Positions 1 to 9,114 of a stretch of DNA of 64,000 nt are shown here, one piece after another. The stretch's first letter is position 1. The number at the start of each line of letters is the position of its first letter. The DNA is taken from positions 1-64,000 of the forward strand of contig JARBUD010000014.1 in the NCBI GenBank assembly GCA_029239875.1, read 5' to 3'. The position numbers and the translations under genes are program-made. Source of the DNA: Xanthobacteraceae bacterium (GTDB lineage: Bacteria; Pseudomonadota; Alphaproteobacteria; Rhizobiales; Xanthobacteraceae). Below the pieces are notes generated by a model, which had not been told where the DNA came from, ran no database searches, and saw only the letters and a list, made by a program, of their open reading frames with translations.

Positions 1-1035
<1,035 letters not shown>

Positions 1036-1168
1036 CCGCGCCTCACGGCGCAGTCCGACGGTCGCGTACGACGGAAAACTCAGCCCGTCGCGGATGGTTC
1101 GCCAGGCCCCTTGGCCCGGTGGACCCCCGCGGGGGCTTCGTTTGCTTTGGGAGGTCAGAAAAAGACCG

Positions 1169-1642
1169 ATGGAAAAGATTCCGATGACCGCCGGCGGCCA
1201 CACCGCCCTGGAGATCGAGCTCAAGCAGCGCCAGCAGGTCGACCGCCAGCGCATCATTGCGGCCATCTCCGAGGCTCGCGCGCATGGCGACCTGTCCGAG
1301 AACGCGGAGTATCACGCCGCCAAGGAGCAGCAGGCGCTCAACGAGGGCCGCATCGCCGAGCTCGAGGACAAGCTCTCGCGCGCGGAGATCATCGACGTCG
1401 CCAAGCTTTCCGGCGACACCGTGATGTTCGGCGCCACCGTGACCCTCATCGACGAGGACACGGAAGAGGAGAAGAGCTGGCAGATCGTCGGCGACATGGA
1501 GGCGGACGCCAAGGCCGGCCGCATCTCCATCTCCTCGCCGCTGGCGCGCGCGCTGATCGGCAAGAAGCGCGGCACCTCGGTGGAAGTCGTGACGCCCAAG
1601 GGCGCGCGCTCCTACGAGATCGCCGCCGTCCGCTTCGCCTGA
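1169..1642 (+). CDS. greA: Transcription elongation factor GreA
   Basis: This 157-residue protein matches the usual GreA length. It begins [10 protein letters not shown] and carries the acidic-tip coiled-coil signature around [15 protein letters not shown], followed by the C-terminal FKBP-like domain ending in YEIAAVRF. GreA binds the secondary channel of RNA polymerase and stimulates cleavage of backtracked transcripts. An upstream in-frame start at 1094 would add 25 residues without family support. The ATG at 1169 is preceded by a GGGAGG ribosome binding site near 1149 and is preferred. It lies between carB and an LPS-core glycosyltransferase. Confidence 0.96.
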   Translation: MEKIPMTAGGHTALEIELKQRQQVDRQRIIAAISEARAHGDLSENAEYHAAKEQQALNEGRIAELEDKLSRAEIIDVAKLSGDTVMFGATVTLIDEDTEEEKSWQIVGDMEADAKAGRISISSPLARALIGKKRGTSVEVVTPKGARSYEIAAVRFA

Positions 1643-1664
1643 CGGAGCCAACCGGACACCTGCA

Positions 1665-2753
1665 ATGACCGAAGGAACGGCGCCCGCACCGGCTCAGCTC
1701 GACGCAGTCGACCTGGAAGTCGTGGCGCCTAACTTCAAGCGCCGCCTCTCCGGCGTCACCGCAACGCTGGAGCGGGTGGTGCCCTACCAGGCCCGGGACG
1801 TCGGCATCGCCGCGCTCGGGCCTCGCCTCGCCGAGGGCGTGCCACGCATCGGCCTTTCAGACCTGCGCCATTTCTGGAGCCGCCCGGCCACCCGCCGGGC
1901 GCGCATCTGGCACGCGCGGCGCAATGTCGAGATGCTGGCGGGCGTGGTGCTGCGCGACGTGCTGCGGATGAAGCTGAAGCTCGTCTTCACCTCCGCCTCG
2001 CAACGCTGGCACACGCGCTGGAGCCGCTTCCTGATCTCGCGCATGGACGCGGTGATCTCCACCTCCGAGAAGACCGCCGGCTATCTCCAGCGCCCCTCCA
2101 CGGTGATCCATCACGGCATTGATATCGGCGCCTTCACGCCCGCGCCGGACAAGGCCGAGGCGCGCCGCGCGGTGGGGCTGCCGGACCTGAAGATGATCGG
2201 CTGCTTCGGCCGCATCCGGGCGCAGAAGGGCACCGACGTCTTCGTCGACGCGCTGATCCGCACCCTGCCCGACCATCCCGGCTGGGGCGGCGTGGTGCTC
2301 GGACGGGCGACCGGCGCCCACACCGCCTTCTTCGCCGAGCAGCGCGACAAGGTGGAAAAGGCGGGGCTTGCCGACCGCATCCTGTTCCCCGGCGAGGTGG
2401 CGACGGACGAGACGGCGAAATGGTATCGCGCCCTCGACCTCTATGTCGCCCCGCAGCGCTGGGAGGGTTTTGGCGTGACGCCGTTGGAGGCCATGGCCTC
2501 CGGCGTGCCGGTGGTGGCGACCACGGTCGGCGCCTTCGAGGAGCTGGTGGTCGAGGGCGAGACCGGCACCATGGTCCCGCCCGGCGACGTCCCCGCCATG
2601 GCCGGGGCGATCGAGGCCCATATGCAGCTCGACGACGCCCGCCGCCTGGAACGGTCGGAGGCGGCGCGGCGGCACGTGGTGGAGACGCACTCGATCGAGG
2701 TCGAGGCGGCACGGATCAATGCGGTCTATGAGGGCGTGTGGGCAGCGGGGTAG
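1665..2753 (+). CDS. lpcC: GT4-family glycosyltransferase, LpcC-like LPS core mannosyltransferase
   Basis: This 362-residue GT-B glycosyltransferase opens its conserved region with VVAPNFKRRLSGVTATLER, a segment I associate with rhizobial LpcC core mannosyltransferases. The C-terminal donor-binding half has CFGRIRAQKGTDVF near residue 180 and the EX7E motif with E267 and E275 in the stretch EGFGVTPLE. LpcC enzymes add mannose from GDP-mannose to the inner LPS core at the cytoplasmic membrane. It starts 22 bp after greA and may be co-transcribed with it. The surface-sugar operon on the opposite strand (4-6 kb) fits an envelope role. The acceptor cannot be told from sequence. Confidence 0.8.
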   Translation: MTEGTAPAPAQLDAVDLEVVAPNFKRRLSGVTATLERVVPYQARDVGIAALGPRLAEGVPRIGLSDLRHFWSRPATRRARIWHARRNVEMLAGVVLRDVLRMKLKLVFTSASQRWHTRWSRFLISRMDAVISTSEKTAGYLQRPSTVIHHGIDIGAFTPAPDKAEARRAVGLPDLKMIGCFGRIRAQKGTDVFVDALIRTLPDHPGWGGVVLGRATGAHTAFFAEQRDKVEKAGLADRILFPGEVATDETAKWYRALDLYVAPQRWEGFGVTPLEAMASGVPVVATTVGAFEELVVEGETGTMVPPGDVPAMAGAIEAHMQLDDARRLERSEAARRHVVETHSIEVEAARINAVYEGVWAAG

Positions 2754-2823
2754 GCTTGCCTCGTTCCCGACTAGACCACCTCATCCTGAGAACCTGACCC
2801 GGATCGTATCTCATCCCGATGAA

Positions 2824-2931
2824 CCTCATCCTGAGGTGCCCGGCCAGCGGCCGGGCCTCGAAGGATGCCCGTCCGGGTGCGCCGCAACGAGCATCCTTCG
2901 AGGCTCGCTCCGCTCGCACCTCAGGATGAGG
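2824..2931. repeat. Palindromic intergenic repeat, family A, copy 1
   Basis: The outer arms are a perfect 16-bp inverted repeat, CCTCATCCTGAGGTGC at 2824-2839 and its complement at 2916-2931. Inside are two sub-arms built on CTCGAAGGATG and GCATCCTTCGAGG, each next to a GC-rich mini-palindrome. Related copies occur at 21549-21654, 32547-32655 and as separated halves at 62424-62536. The copy overlaps the 3' end of the ELM1-like gene and supplies its stop codon. It separates two convergent genes and could act as a bidirectional transcript end. Confidence 0.9.
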
Positions 2932-4009
2932 GCGTATTGTGGGTTAGGCCGACAACAGGCCGCCCAGCCTCTGCCGGCACTTCCAGCCCCAGCACCGACG
3001 CTATCAGCGCCGCGAGGTCGGCCGGCACATCCCGCGTCGGCGGCTCCAGCCTGAGCAGCGTCGTGGCGAACTGCTCCGCGCTGACGGTCGCCAGCGGCAC
3101 GATGGCGAGGCTCGGCTTGCCGGTGCCGGACCAGTCCCTCATCGCCCAGCCGGCGATGGCCTCGCTGGCGTAGCCGTCATGCACCTTGGCCGAGCGCAGG
3201 CCGATCACCGGGCGCTTGGCGGTGAGCCCCTCGGCCAGCATGCTCATGGAATCCTCGGTCACCGCCACTGCGTCGGCGCCGTAGAGCGCCCGCACCGTGC
3301 CGGGGCCGGCGTTGCGGTAGTCGATGAACTGCGCGAGCACGCCTTCCTTGTCGAGCGCGGCGAGCTGCGCGCCCACTTCGTCCGGCGTGCGGCGCGAGGT
3401 CGAGACGCGCCAGCGCACGCCATAGTCCTTCGCCACCTCGCGCACGAGGCGGACCAGCGCGTCCCACTCGTTTTGCGGCCATTCCTTGCGGTAGGCGGTG
3501 CCGCCGACCAAGAGCGCGATCTCGGCGCCCTTCAGGTCGGCCAGCGTCGCCAGCCGGCGCGGCGGCGCGTAGTCGGCGGGGTCGACGATGGAGGGGATCA
3601 GCGCCCAGGCGCAGCGCGGATAATTGGCCGCGCGCGGCGAGGCGACGATCATCAGGCTGACCTCGCGCGTGTCGTAGCCGCCGATGCCGCCGGAATAGAG
3701 GAACGGCACGCCGCCGAAGGCGCGGCTGATCAAAATCCCCGCCGCGATGGTCGGGCGGCCGGAGCCGATGATGACGTCGGGCTTCTCAAGGCTGTCCGCG
3801 TCGACCTTGTACATGGCGCGCAGCCAGTAGCGCGCGTCGCGGCCCCAGCGGCGCATGACCTGCTTGCGGATGTCGTCATGGGCGAACCAGCTCGGACGGA
3901 TGTCGAGCCGCGTCACCTCGGTCGGGGCGAGCCGTCCGACCGCCCGCGCGACGCCTTCCGCCTGGTTGAAATGCCCCGGCTTCTTGTCGCGCAGGACGAG
4001 GAGCTTCAC
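2921..4009 (-). CDS. ELM1-like (DUF1022) protein, predicted GT-B fold
   Basis: This 362-residue protein starts KLLVLRDKKPGHFNQAEG after a GTG codon and contains GSGRPTIAAGILISR and DSMSMLAEGLTAKRPVIGL, features of the family labelled mitochondrial fission ELM1. Bacterial members have unknown function, but their fold resembles GT-B glycosyltransferases and they occur near surface-polysaccharide genes, as here. The GTG at 4009 overlaps the methyltransferase stop in a GTGA arrangement, so it is the last gene of a coupled operon. A longer upstream frame exists but has no family support. The final two residues and stop codon are encoded by the family A repeat. Confidence 0.85.
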   Translation of the reverse strand: MKLLVLRDKKPGHFNQAEGVARAVGRLAPTEVTRLDIRPSWFAHDDIRKQVMRRWGRDARYWLRAMYKVDADSLEKPDVIIGSGRPTIAAGILISRAFGGVPFLYSGGIGGYDTREVSLMIVASPRAANYPRCAWALIPSIVDPADYAPPRRLATLADLKGAEIALLVGGTAYRKEWPQNEWDALVRLVREVAKDYGVRWRVSTSRRTPDEVGAQLAALDKEGVLAQFIDYRNAGPGTVRALYGADAVAVTEDSMSMLAEGLTAKRPVIGLRSAKVHDGYASEAIAGWAMRDWSGTGKPSLAIVPLATVSAEQFATTLLRLEPPTRDVPADLAALIASVLGLEVPAEAGRPVVGLTHNTPSS

Positions 4010-4629
4010 CGGCGCGCTCCAAACAGCTTGCGGTGCGCCGAGCGGGTGAGCTTCTGCGTGCGGTAGATGACGCGCTCGCGCGCGCGGACCGCGAGCCCCG
4101 TGAGCCCCCTCACCTCGCCGTCCCAGGTCTTGAAGGCGACGCGGGCGCGGCGGTGGATCGGCATGGCCCGGATGGTCGGGAAATGCGGCTTCAGCCGCGC
4201 CAGCCACCAGTCGGAGCCGTGCTGCGAGACATGGGCGTTGCGCCCGTCCGAGAGCAGCAGCTTGGCCGGGCCGGTATCGATGACGAACAGCGCGTCCTTG
4301 GCCGAGGCCGCGATGGAGGCGAGCACTGCGTCGATCTCCTCGTCGGGGATGTGCTCCATCACGTCGACGTTGACCGCGAGCTCGACCTGCTTGCCCGGCA
4401 GGGTGGCGATCTCCGGGATAGCGGGGTCGTAGCGGTGGATCTCCGGGATGCCGGCCTTGGCGGCGATGAGGAAGGCGAGATTGCTCTGCCCGCAGCCGAA
4501 ATCGATCAGCGAGGCGGGCCTGAGCGCCATGATATGCGGCAGCATGTCCGCCAGAGCGTGGCGGGCGGTGGCGCCGTAGCGGTGGCGCGCATGCAGCTTG
4601 GCGTATTCGCCGACGAGGCTGTTGGCCAT
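4006..4629 (-). CDS. SAM-dependent class I methyltransferase
   Basis: The 207-residue protein has the SAM-binding motif LIDFGCGQSN at residues 41-50 and an acidic residue after beta-2 (HRYDPAIPE). The segment VELAVNVDVMEHIPDEE is typical of small methyltransferases that act on saccharides or quinones. It sits 4 bp after the GT8 gene and overlaps the ELM1-like gene by 4 bp, so the three probably act on one cell-surface glycan. The substrate is unknown. A sugar O-methylation or capping role is inference from the neighbours. Confidence 0.85.
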   Translation of the reverse strand: MANSLVGEYAKLHARHRYGATARHALADMLPHIMALRPASLIDFGCGQSNLAFLIAAKAGIPEIHRYDPAIPEIATLPGKQVELAVNVDVMEHIPDEEIDAVLASIAASAKDALFVIDTGPAKLLLSDGRNAHVSQHGSDWWLARLKPHFPTIRAMPIHRRARVAFKTWDGEVRGLTGLAVRARERVIYRTQKLTRSAHRKLFGARR

Positions 4630-4633
4630 GGTC

Positions 4634-5533
4634 CTAGCCTCCGAAGAGCCGGCGCTTGAGCTTGCCGGCGAAGCGCCGCAGCCGGCGTACCCTTTTCTCC
4701 ACCTTGCGCCCGAGCTTGGTCTTCAGCGGCACATTGGCGAAGGGTGTGCGGGCGCGGTGCTCGAAATAGAGCTCGCGCGCGGGGTGGTTGCAGTCGGTGT
4801 AGTTGGGCTTCACCTGGCCGATGAAATGGACGATGCGGGCGTCCTGCCACACGGAGGGATCGCCCTTGTAGACGCCCTTCTCCAGCCGGCGGTGCATGTT
4901 CCAGCTCTCGTCGAGCGGCAGCCAGTGGCCCTGGAGCGCGCCGTTGAGCGCGTCCTGGTCCATCATCGGCAGGGTGGCGCCGCGCGAGGCGATGAAGTCG
5001 ATGGTGCGCTCGGAGGCGCGCTCGCGCCGCCAGGCGTCGAGGTCGATCAGCAGCACACCGCTGTTGAAATAGCGCATCTCATCCGGCAGGCCGATGTCGC
5101 GGTTGCGCTTGGCATGGCGCTCGGGGACCTGGTGGGCGATGTCGTCCACCGCGGCGAGCGGAAAGCCGTTCATCGACAGGCTCGCCAGCGGGGCGAGCGG
5201 CGCGTTCACCAGCGTGTCGCAGTCGATGTAGAACAGCCGCCCGGTCGCCTCGGGCAGCGCCAGCGGCATGAGGATGCGCGCATAGGCGGTACGCGAGAGG
5301 TGGTGATTGACCGGCCGCGCCGAAAAATGCTGCGCCATGTCGTCGGTGAGGTCGACGAAGATGATGTTGGGCAGGCCGTAGCTGGCGGCGAGCCGCTTCT
5401 TGTCGGCGTCGGACACGCCGTCGCAGAACACGTAGACCGCCTCGAAGTCGCCCGCCGCCTTTGCCGCGAGCGAGGCGAGCATCACCCCGGTCAGCTCGAC
5501 ATAGGCGGTGTCGGTCGCGGTGGCGACGATCAA
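4634..5533 (-). CDS. Glycosyltransferase family 8 protein
   Basis: The start chosen is a TTG at 5533 that overlaps the Lrp stop codon as TTGA, with an AAGGGGA ribosome binding site upstream. This gives 299 residues. GT8 features are VATATDTAYVELTGVMLAS at the N-terminus, the metal-binding DxD as FYIDCDTLV (D104 and D106), FNSGVLLIDLDAWR and DQDALNGAL. The C-terminus is strongly basic (RRLRRFAGKLKRRLFG), which suggests membrane association. GT8 enzymes move glucose or galactose, often in LPS core assembly. Coupling to an Lrp regulator is unusual and is listed as a finding. Confidence 0.88.
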   Translation of the reverse strand: MIVATATDTAYVELTGVMLASLAAKAAGDFEAVYVFCDGVSDADKKRLAASYGLPNIIFVDLTDDMAQHFSARPVNHHLSRTAYARILMPLALPEATGRLFYIDCDTLVNAPLAPLASLSMNGFPLAAVDDIAHQVPERHAKRNRDIGLPDEMRYFNSGVLLIDLDAWRRERASERTIDFIASRGATLPMMDQDALNGALQGHWLPLDESWNMHRRLEKGVYKGDPSVWQDARIVHFIGQVKPNYTDCNHPARELYFEHRARTPFANVPLKTKLGRKVEKRVRRLRRFAGKLKRRLFGG

Positions 5534-6006
5534 GGGGCGTCCCCTTCCATCGGCACGATCGCGGTGTCCTTGGTCTGCTTGAGCGTGAGCGCCGTCTTCA
5601 CGTTGCGCACGTTGGGCGCCCCGGTCAGCTCCAGCACGAAGTTCTGGAAGCTGCGCAGGTCCGGCGCCACGCAGAGCAGGATGAAGTCGGTCTCGCCGGA
5701 GAGCATCCAGCAGGCGCGCACCAGCGGCCAGCGCTCGACCTGCGCGGCGAAGGCGGAGAGGTCCGCTTCCGCCTGGCTGACGAGGTGCACCATGGCGAAG
5801 GCCATGAGGTCGAAGCCGAGCTTCTTCTCGTCGAGCAGGGCGCGGTAGCCCTTGATGATGCCCTCCTCCTCCAGCGTGCGCACGCGGCGCAGGCACGGGG
5901 GCGCGGAGATGCCGACGCGCTGCGACAGCTCGACATTGGTGATGCGGCCGTCTCCCTGCAGCTCGCGCAGTATGTTCCAGTCGATCGCGTCGATGCGGCG
6001 GGCCAC
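5530..6006 (-). CDS. Lrp/AsnC-family transcriptional regulator
   Basis: A GTG start at 6006 with a GGAGA ribosome binding site 7 nt upstream gives 158 residues, the usual Lrp length. An ATG at 6078 would add 24 low-complexity residues. The N-terminal HTH covers DAIDWNILRELQGDGRITNVELSQRVGI, with a recognition helix near PPCLRRVRTLEEEG. The RAM/AsnC ligand-binding domain fills residues 65-150. Such proteins sense amino acids as octamers. The gene is divergent from trxB and first in a tightly coupled operon with three surface-glycan genes, so it may regulate its own operon. The effector is not predictable. Confidence 0.9.
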   Translation of the reverse strand: MARRIDAIDWNILRELQGDGRITNVELSQRVGISAPPCLRRVRTLEEEGIIKGYRALLDEKKLGFDLMAFAMVHLVSQAEADLSAFAAQVERWPLVRACWMLSGETDFILLCVAPDLRSFQNFVLELTGAPNVRNVKTALTLKQTKDTAIVPMEGDAP

Positions 6007-6282
6007 GCGGGCGTCTCCGGTTGCGGCGGCCGGAAGCGGCGCGCCTGCGGCCGCGCGAGTGGAGCGGCCGCAGAGCAATTATCTTGCGCGGTGCTGCAGC
6101 GCAATCTTCCTTATGGAAAACTAAGGGATGCTGGGCATCCGCCTTGCGGTGGGTGCGGTCAGCCCCTACATTTTCGCATGGCTGACGCGGCGCCGCCTTG
6201 CGGCGTGCGCATGCGTCGTCATCTGGCGTGATTTTCCGAACCGGCGCAGGGCGAGCCTCCGCCGCCAACAAGCGAGCCCACC
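6007..6282. promoter_or_regulatory. Divergent promoter region lrp / trxB
   Basis: This 276-bp gap separates the Lrp operon from trxB. It contains the short dyad TTCC-TTAT-GGAA around 6109-6120, which resembles the loose inverted repeats bound by Lrp-type proteins. No convincing -35/-10 pair was identified. Confidence 0.4.
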
Positions 6283-7260
6283 ATGTCGCCGGCCTCCCCG
6301 TCCCGCCACCACGTCAAGGTGCTGATCATCGGTTCCGGTCCCGCCGGCTACACCGCGGCGGTCTATGCCGCCCGCGCCATGCTGGAGCCGGTGCTGATCC
6401 AGGGCATCCAGCCGGGCGGCCAGCTCACCATCACCACCGACGTCGAGAACTATCCCGGCTTCGCCGACCCGATCCAGGGCCCGTGGCTGATGGAACAGAT
6501 GCAGGCGCAGGCCGAGAAGATGGGCACGCGCATCGTCAACGACCTCGTCACCTCGCTCGACCTGTCGAGCCGCCCCTTCCGCGCCAAGACCGATTCCGGC
6601 ACGGAGTGGATCGCCGAGACCGTCATCCTCGCCACCGGCGCGCAGGCGCGCTGGCTGGACCTGCCCTCCGAGCAGGCCTTCCGCGGCTACGGCGTCTCCG
6701 CCTGCGCCACCTGCGACGGCTTCTTCTACCGCAACCGCGAGGTGATCGTGGTCGGCGGCGGCAACACGGCGGTGGAGGAGGCGCTGTTCCTCACCAACTT
6801 CGCCTCCAAGGTGACGGTGGTGCACCGCCGCGATGCCTTCCGCGCCGAGAAGATCCTGCAGGAGCGGCTCTTCGCCCATCCCAAGGTCGAGGTGGTGTGG
6901 AACGCCGCGCTGCACGAGGTGAAGGGCGAGGACAACCCGCCCAAGGTGGCGAGCGTGACGCTGAAGGACACCGTCACCGGCGCCTTCCACGAGCGCCCGG
7001 CGGACGGCGTGTTCATCGCCATCGGCCATGCCCCGGCGACCGAGCTGATCGCCGGCCAGCTCAGGCTCAAGCCGTCGGGCTATGTGTGGACCGAGCCGCA
7101 TTCCACCCAGACCTCGGTAGAGGGCGTGTTCGCCGCCGGCGACGTCGCCGACGACGTGTTCCGCCAGGCGGTGACGGCCGCCGGCATGGGCTGCATGGCG
7201 GCGCTGGAGGCCGAGCGCTTCCTCGCCGCCCGCGAGCCCCTTGCCCACGCAGCCGAATGA
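6283..7260 (+). CDS. trxB: Thioredoxin reductase (NADPH)
   Basis: This 325-residue flavoprotein has the FAD-binding GSGPAGYTAA near residue 13, the redox-active CATC (C141 and C144) in the segment SACATCDGFFYRN, and the NADPH-binding VVGGGNTAVEEA. The C-terminal FAD motif is GVFAAGDVADDVFRQAVTAAG. The enzyme keeps thioredoxin reduced in the cytoplasm. An LysR regulator starts 14 bp downstream on the same strand, an arrangement I associate with lsrB in rhizobia. Length and motifs are complete. Confidence 0.97.
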   Translation: MSPASPSRHHVKVLIIGSGPAGYTAAVYAARAMLEPVLIQGIQPGGQLTITTDVENYPGFADPIQGPWLMEQMQAQAEKMGTRIVNDLVTSLDLSSRPFRAKTDSGTEWIAETVILATGAQARWLDLPSEQAFRGYGVSACATCDGFFYRNREVIVVGGGNTAVEEALFLTNFASKVTVVHRRDAFRAEKILQERLFAHPKVEVVWNAALHEVKGEDNPPKVASVTLKDTVTGAFHERPADGVFIAIGHAPATELIAGQLRLKPSGYVWTEPHSTQTSVEGVFAAGDVADDVFRQAVTAAGMGCMAALEAERFLAAREPLAHAAE

Positions 7261-7274
7261 GAGGCGACCGGGCG

Positions 7275-8198
7275 ATGGACAACAAGGCCAACCGTGCGCG
7301 GGACATGGACTGGGACAAGCTCAAGGTGTTCCACGTCGCCGCCGAGGCCGGCTCCTTCACCCATGCCGGCGAGGCCCTCGGGCTGTCGCAGTCGGCGGTG
7401 AGCCGGCAGGTCTCGGCGCTGGAGCAGGAACTCAACATCCCGCTGTTCCACCGCCATGCGCGCGGGCTGATCCTCACCGAGCAGGGCGACCTGCTCTACC
7501 GCACCGCGCACGAAGTCTTCATGAAGCTGGAGGCGGCGCGGGCCAAGCTGACCGACTCACGCGAGAAGCCGAACGGCGAATTGCGCGTCACCACCACCAT
7601 GGGCCTCGGCACCCACTGGCTGACGGCGCGCATCGGCGAGTTCCTCGAGCTCTATCCCGACATCCGCATCACGCTGATCCTGACCGACGACGAGCTCGAC
7701 CTCGCCATGCGCGAGGCCGACGTCGCCATCCGCCTGCGCCAGCCGGTGCAGCCGGACCTGATCCAGCGCAAGCTGTTCACCGTGCACTTCCACGCCTTCG
7801 CCTCGGCCGAGTACCTCAAGCGCAACGGCCATCCGCGCACGCTGGAGGAGCTCGACCAGCACCGCATCATCCTGCTCGGCGGGCCGATCCCCTCCTATTT
7901 CCAGGACCTGAACTGGCTGGAGCGCGCTGGCGTCGAGGACGGGCAGGACGGGCGCATACCCTCGCTGTCGGTGAACAACGTGCTCGGCCTGAAGCGCGCC
8001 GTGGAGCGCGGGGTCGGCATCGGCATCGTGCCGGACTACCTGCTGGAAGACTCCGCCACGCTGGTGCAGCTCTTCCCCGAGCGCACCACGCCGACGCTGG
8101 AGGCCTATTTCGTCTATCCGCAGGAGATGCGCTCGGTGGCGCGCATCCAGGTGTTCCGCGACTTCCTCGTCGCCAAGGCGCAGCGGTGGAGCTTCTGA
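7275..8198 (+). CDS. lsrB: LysR-family regulator, LsrB/VtlR type
   Basis: This 307-residue LysR regulator starts at an ATG 14 bp after trxB. The winged HTH is DWDKLKVFHVAAEAGSFTHA through SQSAVSRQVSALEQEL, and the effector-binding domain begins near residue 95. Position directly after trxB and the distinctive ligand domain suggest LsrB (Sinorhizobium) or VtlR (Brucella, Agrobacterium), which affect LPS genes, oxidative stress and AbcR small RNAs. The protein has no cysteine, so a cysteine-based redox switch is excluded for this copy. It ends 3 bp from the convergent DUF2380 gene. The LysR call is certain; orthology is inference. Confidence 0.75.
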   Translation: MDNKANRARDMDWDKLKVFHVAAEAGSFTHAGEALGLSQSAVSRQVSALEQELNIPLFHRHARGLILTEQGDLLYRTAHEVFMKLEAARAKLTDSREKPNGELRVTTTMGLGTHWLTARIGEFLELYPDIRITLILTDDELDLAMREADVAIRLRQPVQPDLIQRKLFTVHFHAFASAEYLKRNGHPRTLEELDQHRIILLGGPIPSYFQDLNWLERAGVEDGQDGRIPSLSVNNVLGLKRAVERGVGIGIVPDYLLEDSATLVQLFPERTTPTLEAYFVYPQEMRSVARIQVFRDFLVAKAQRWSF

Positions 8199-8201
8199 CG
8201 C

Positions 8202-8696
8202 CTAACGCACCGCCGCCGTCACCTCCCGTGCGACGAAGTCGCCGGCGTGGCGCCAGCCCTCGTCATTGTCGCCGCGGAAGCTGAGCAGCCGCTCCATCAC
8301 CAGCTTGCCCGAGGCGACGTCGAGCACCGCCACGCGCATGGACAGCACCAGCGTGCTCATCTTGTGCACGCTGCCGACCAGCACGAAGGCCGCCCCGGCC
8401 TCGCGGGCGCGCTGGCGCAGCGCCTCCACCCCTTCCGCGTCGAGCCGGCAGGCGCCATCGCAGACCAGCGCGAGGCTCTGCGCCGCGCCGTCCTTGCCGA
8501 TATCGGTCCTTATGCCCTCGGTGAGCGCCTTGCGCCGCGCCTCGTGCTCGGCGCCCTGGTCGCGCGCCTCGCCGGACGAATCGGTGAAGCCGATATCGGC
8601 GACGGCGATACGCGGCGAGACCGCCGATGCCGGCGCTGCGGCAAGAAGGCACAGCGCGGCAGCGGACAGTAGCGGGGCAAAGCGAAGCGGGAACAT
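8202..8696 (-). CDS. Exported DUF2380-family protein
   Basis: The 164-residue protein starts MFPLRFAPLLSAAALC with a GGAGGAT ribosome binding site. It has a cleavable signal peptide ending near ASA at residues 24-26. The mature part begins RIAVADIGFTDSSGE and continues with an alpha/beta pattern that ends in MRVAVLDVASGKLVMER, typical of DUF2380 proteins of unknown role. Two cysteines (CDGACRL) could form a periplasmic disulfide. An upstream extension in the same frame has no signal-peptide logic and was rejected. Confidence 0.8.
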   Translation of the reverse strand: MFPLRFAPLLSAAALCLLAAAPASAVSPRIAVADIGFTDSSGEARDQGAEHEARRKALTEGIRTDIGKDGAAQSLALVCDGACRLDAEGVEALRQRAREAGAAFVLVGSVHKMSTLVLSMRVAVLDVASGKLVMERLLSFRGDNDEGWRHAGDFVAREVTAAVR

Positions 8697-8877
8697 GGGC
8701 GATCCTCCGGACGATCCTCCGACACGGCCGCTAGCGGGCCTTGCAGAAGAGTTTGCACCGGAAAACGGCGCCGTCCAAGAACATCCGCAATGGTATTCCG
8801 CGCCCATTTCGCGGGCAGCGACAAACGTACGACAGCGCCAATGCAATTACGCATGCCTGCCATGCGGGCATAATTCA

Positions 8878-9007
8878 TTGCAAGATGCCCGATCTTTGAT
8901 CATATCACTCGTGACGCCGATGCGTTTTCGTTTCGGCTGTTCCCCTCTGGAAGGTTCGTCGCTTCGGCGGCGAGACTTAGCCGGGTCCTCTTGGACCCGG
9001 CTTTTTT
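8878..9007 (+). ncRNA. Candidate small RNA upstream of a strong terminator
   Basis: A + strand intrinsic terminator at 8980-9007 has no + strand gene near it: the closest, lsrB, ends 780 bp earlier behind a convergent gene. Just upstream lies a second hairpin, TCGTCGC-TTCG-GCGGCGA at 8956-8973. A weak promoter-like pair, TTGCAA at 8878 and CATATC at 8901 with 17-bp spacing, would start a transcript near 8913. The result would be a roughly 95-nt RNA with two stem-loops and a U tail. No Rfam family was recognised. Expression is unproven. Confidence 0.4.
8980..9007 (+). terminator. Rho-independent terminator (+ strand)
   Basis: A perfect 9-bp stem GCCGGGTCC / GGACCCGGC with a TCTT loop is followed by six T residues. 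It is the best terminator in this gap and faces the + direction. Confidence 0.85.
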
Positions 9008-9029
9008 CTTGCCCATACCACCGCGAATG

Positions 9030-9057
9030 AAAAAAGCCCGACGGCGAACCGTCGGGC
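9030..9057 (-). terminator. Rho-independent terminator of the DUF992 gene
   Basis: On the minus strand a 9-bp stem GCCCGACGG / CCGTCGGGC with a TTCG loop is followed by six T residues. It lies 58 bp beyond the stop of the DUF992 gene and probably ends that transcript. Confidence 0.88.
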
Positions 9058-9114
9058 CTGTTTTCGTCGTTGTGGCGCCGCACGGCGCCACGGGATCGCT
9101 CGGTCAGAAGCGGC

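Noticed and set aside
1124-1135. Perfect CCCCCGCGGGGG palindrome before greA considered as a terminator
   Set aside because: The palindrome has no loop space and no clear T tract follows, so it is not a convincing hairpin terminator.
6198-8198. 666-codon frame extending the LysR gene upstream through trxB
   Set aside because: The part before 7275 is an out-of-frame shadow of trxB. The LysR HTH starts just after the ATG at 7275.
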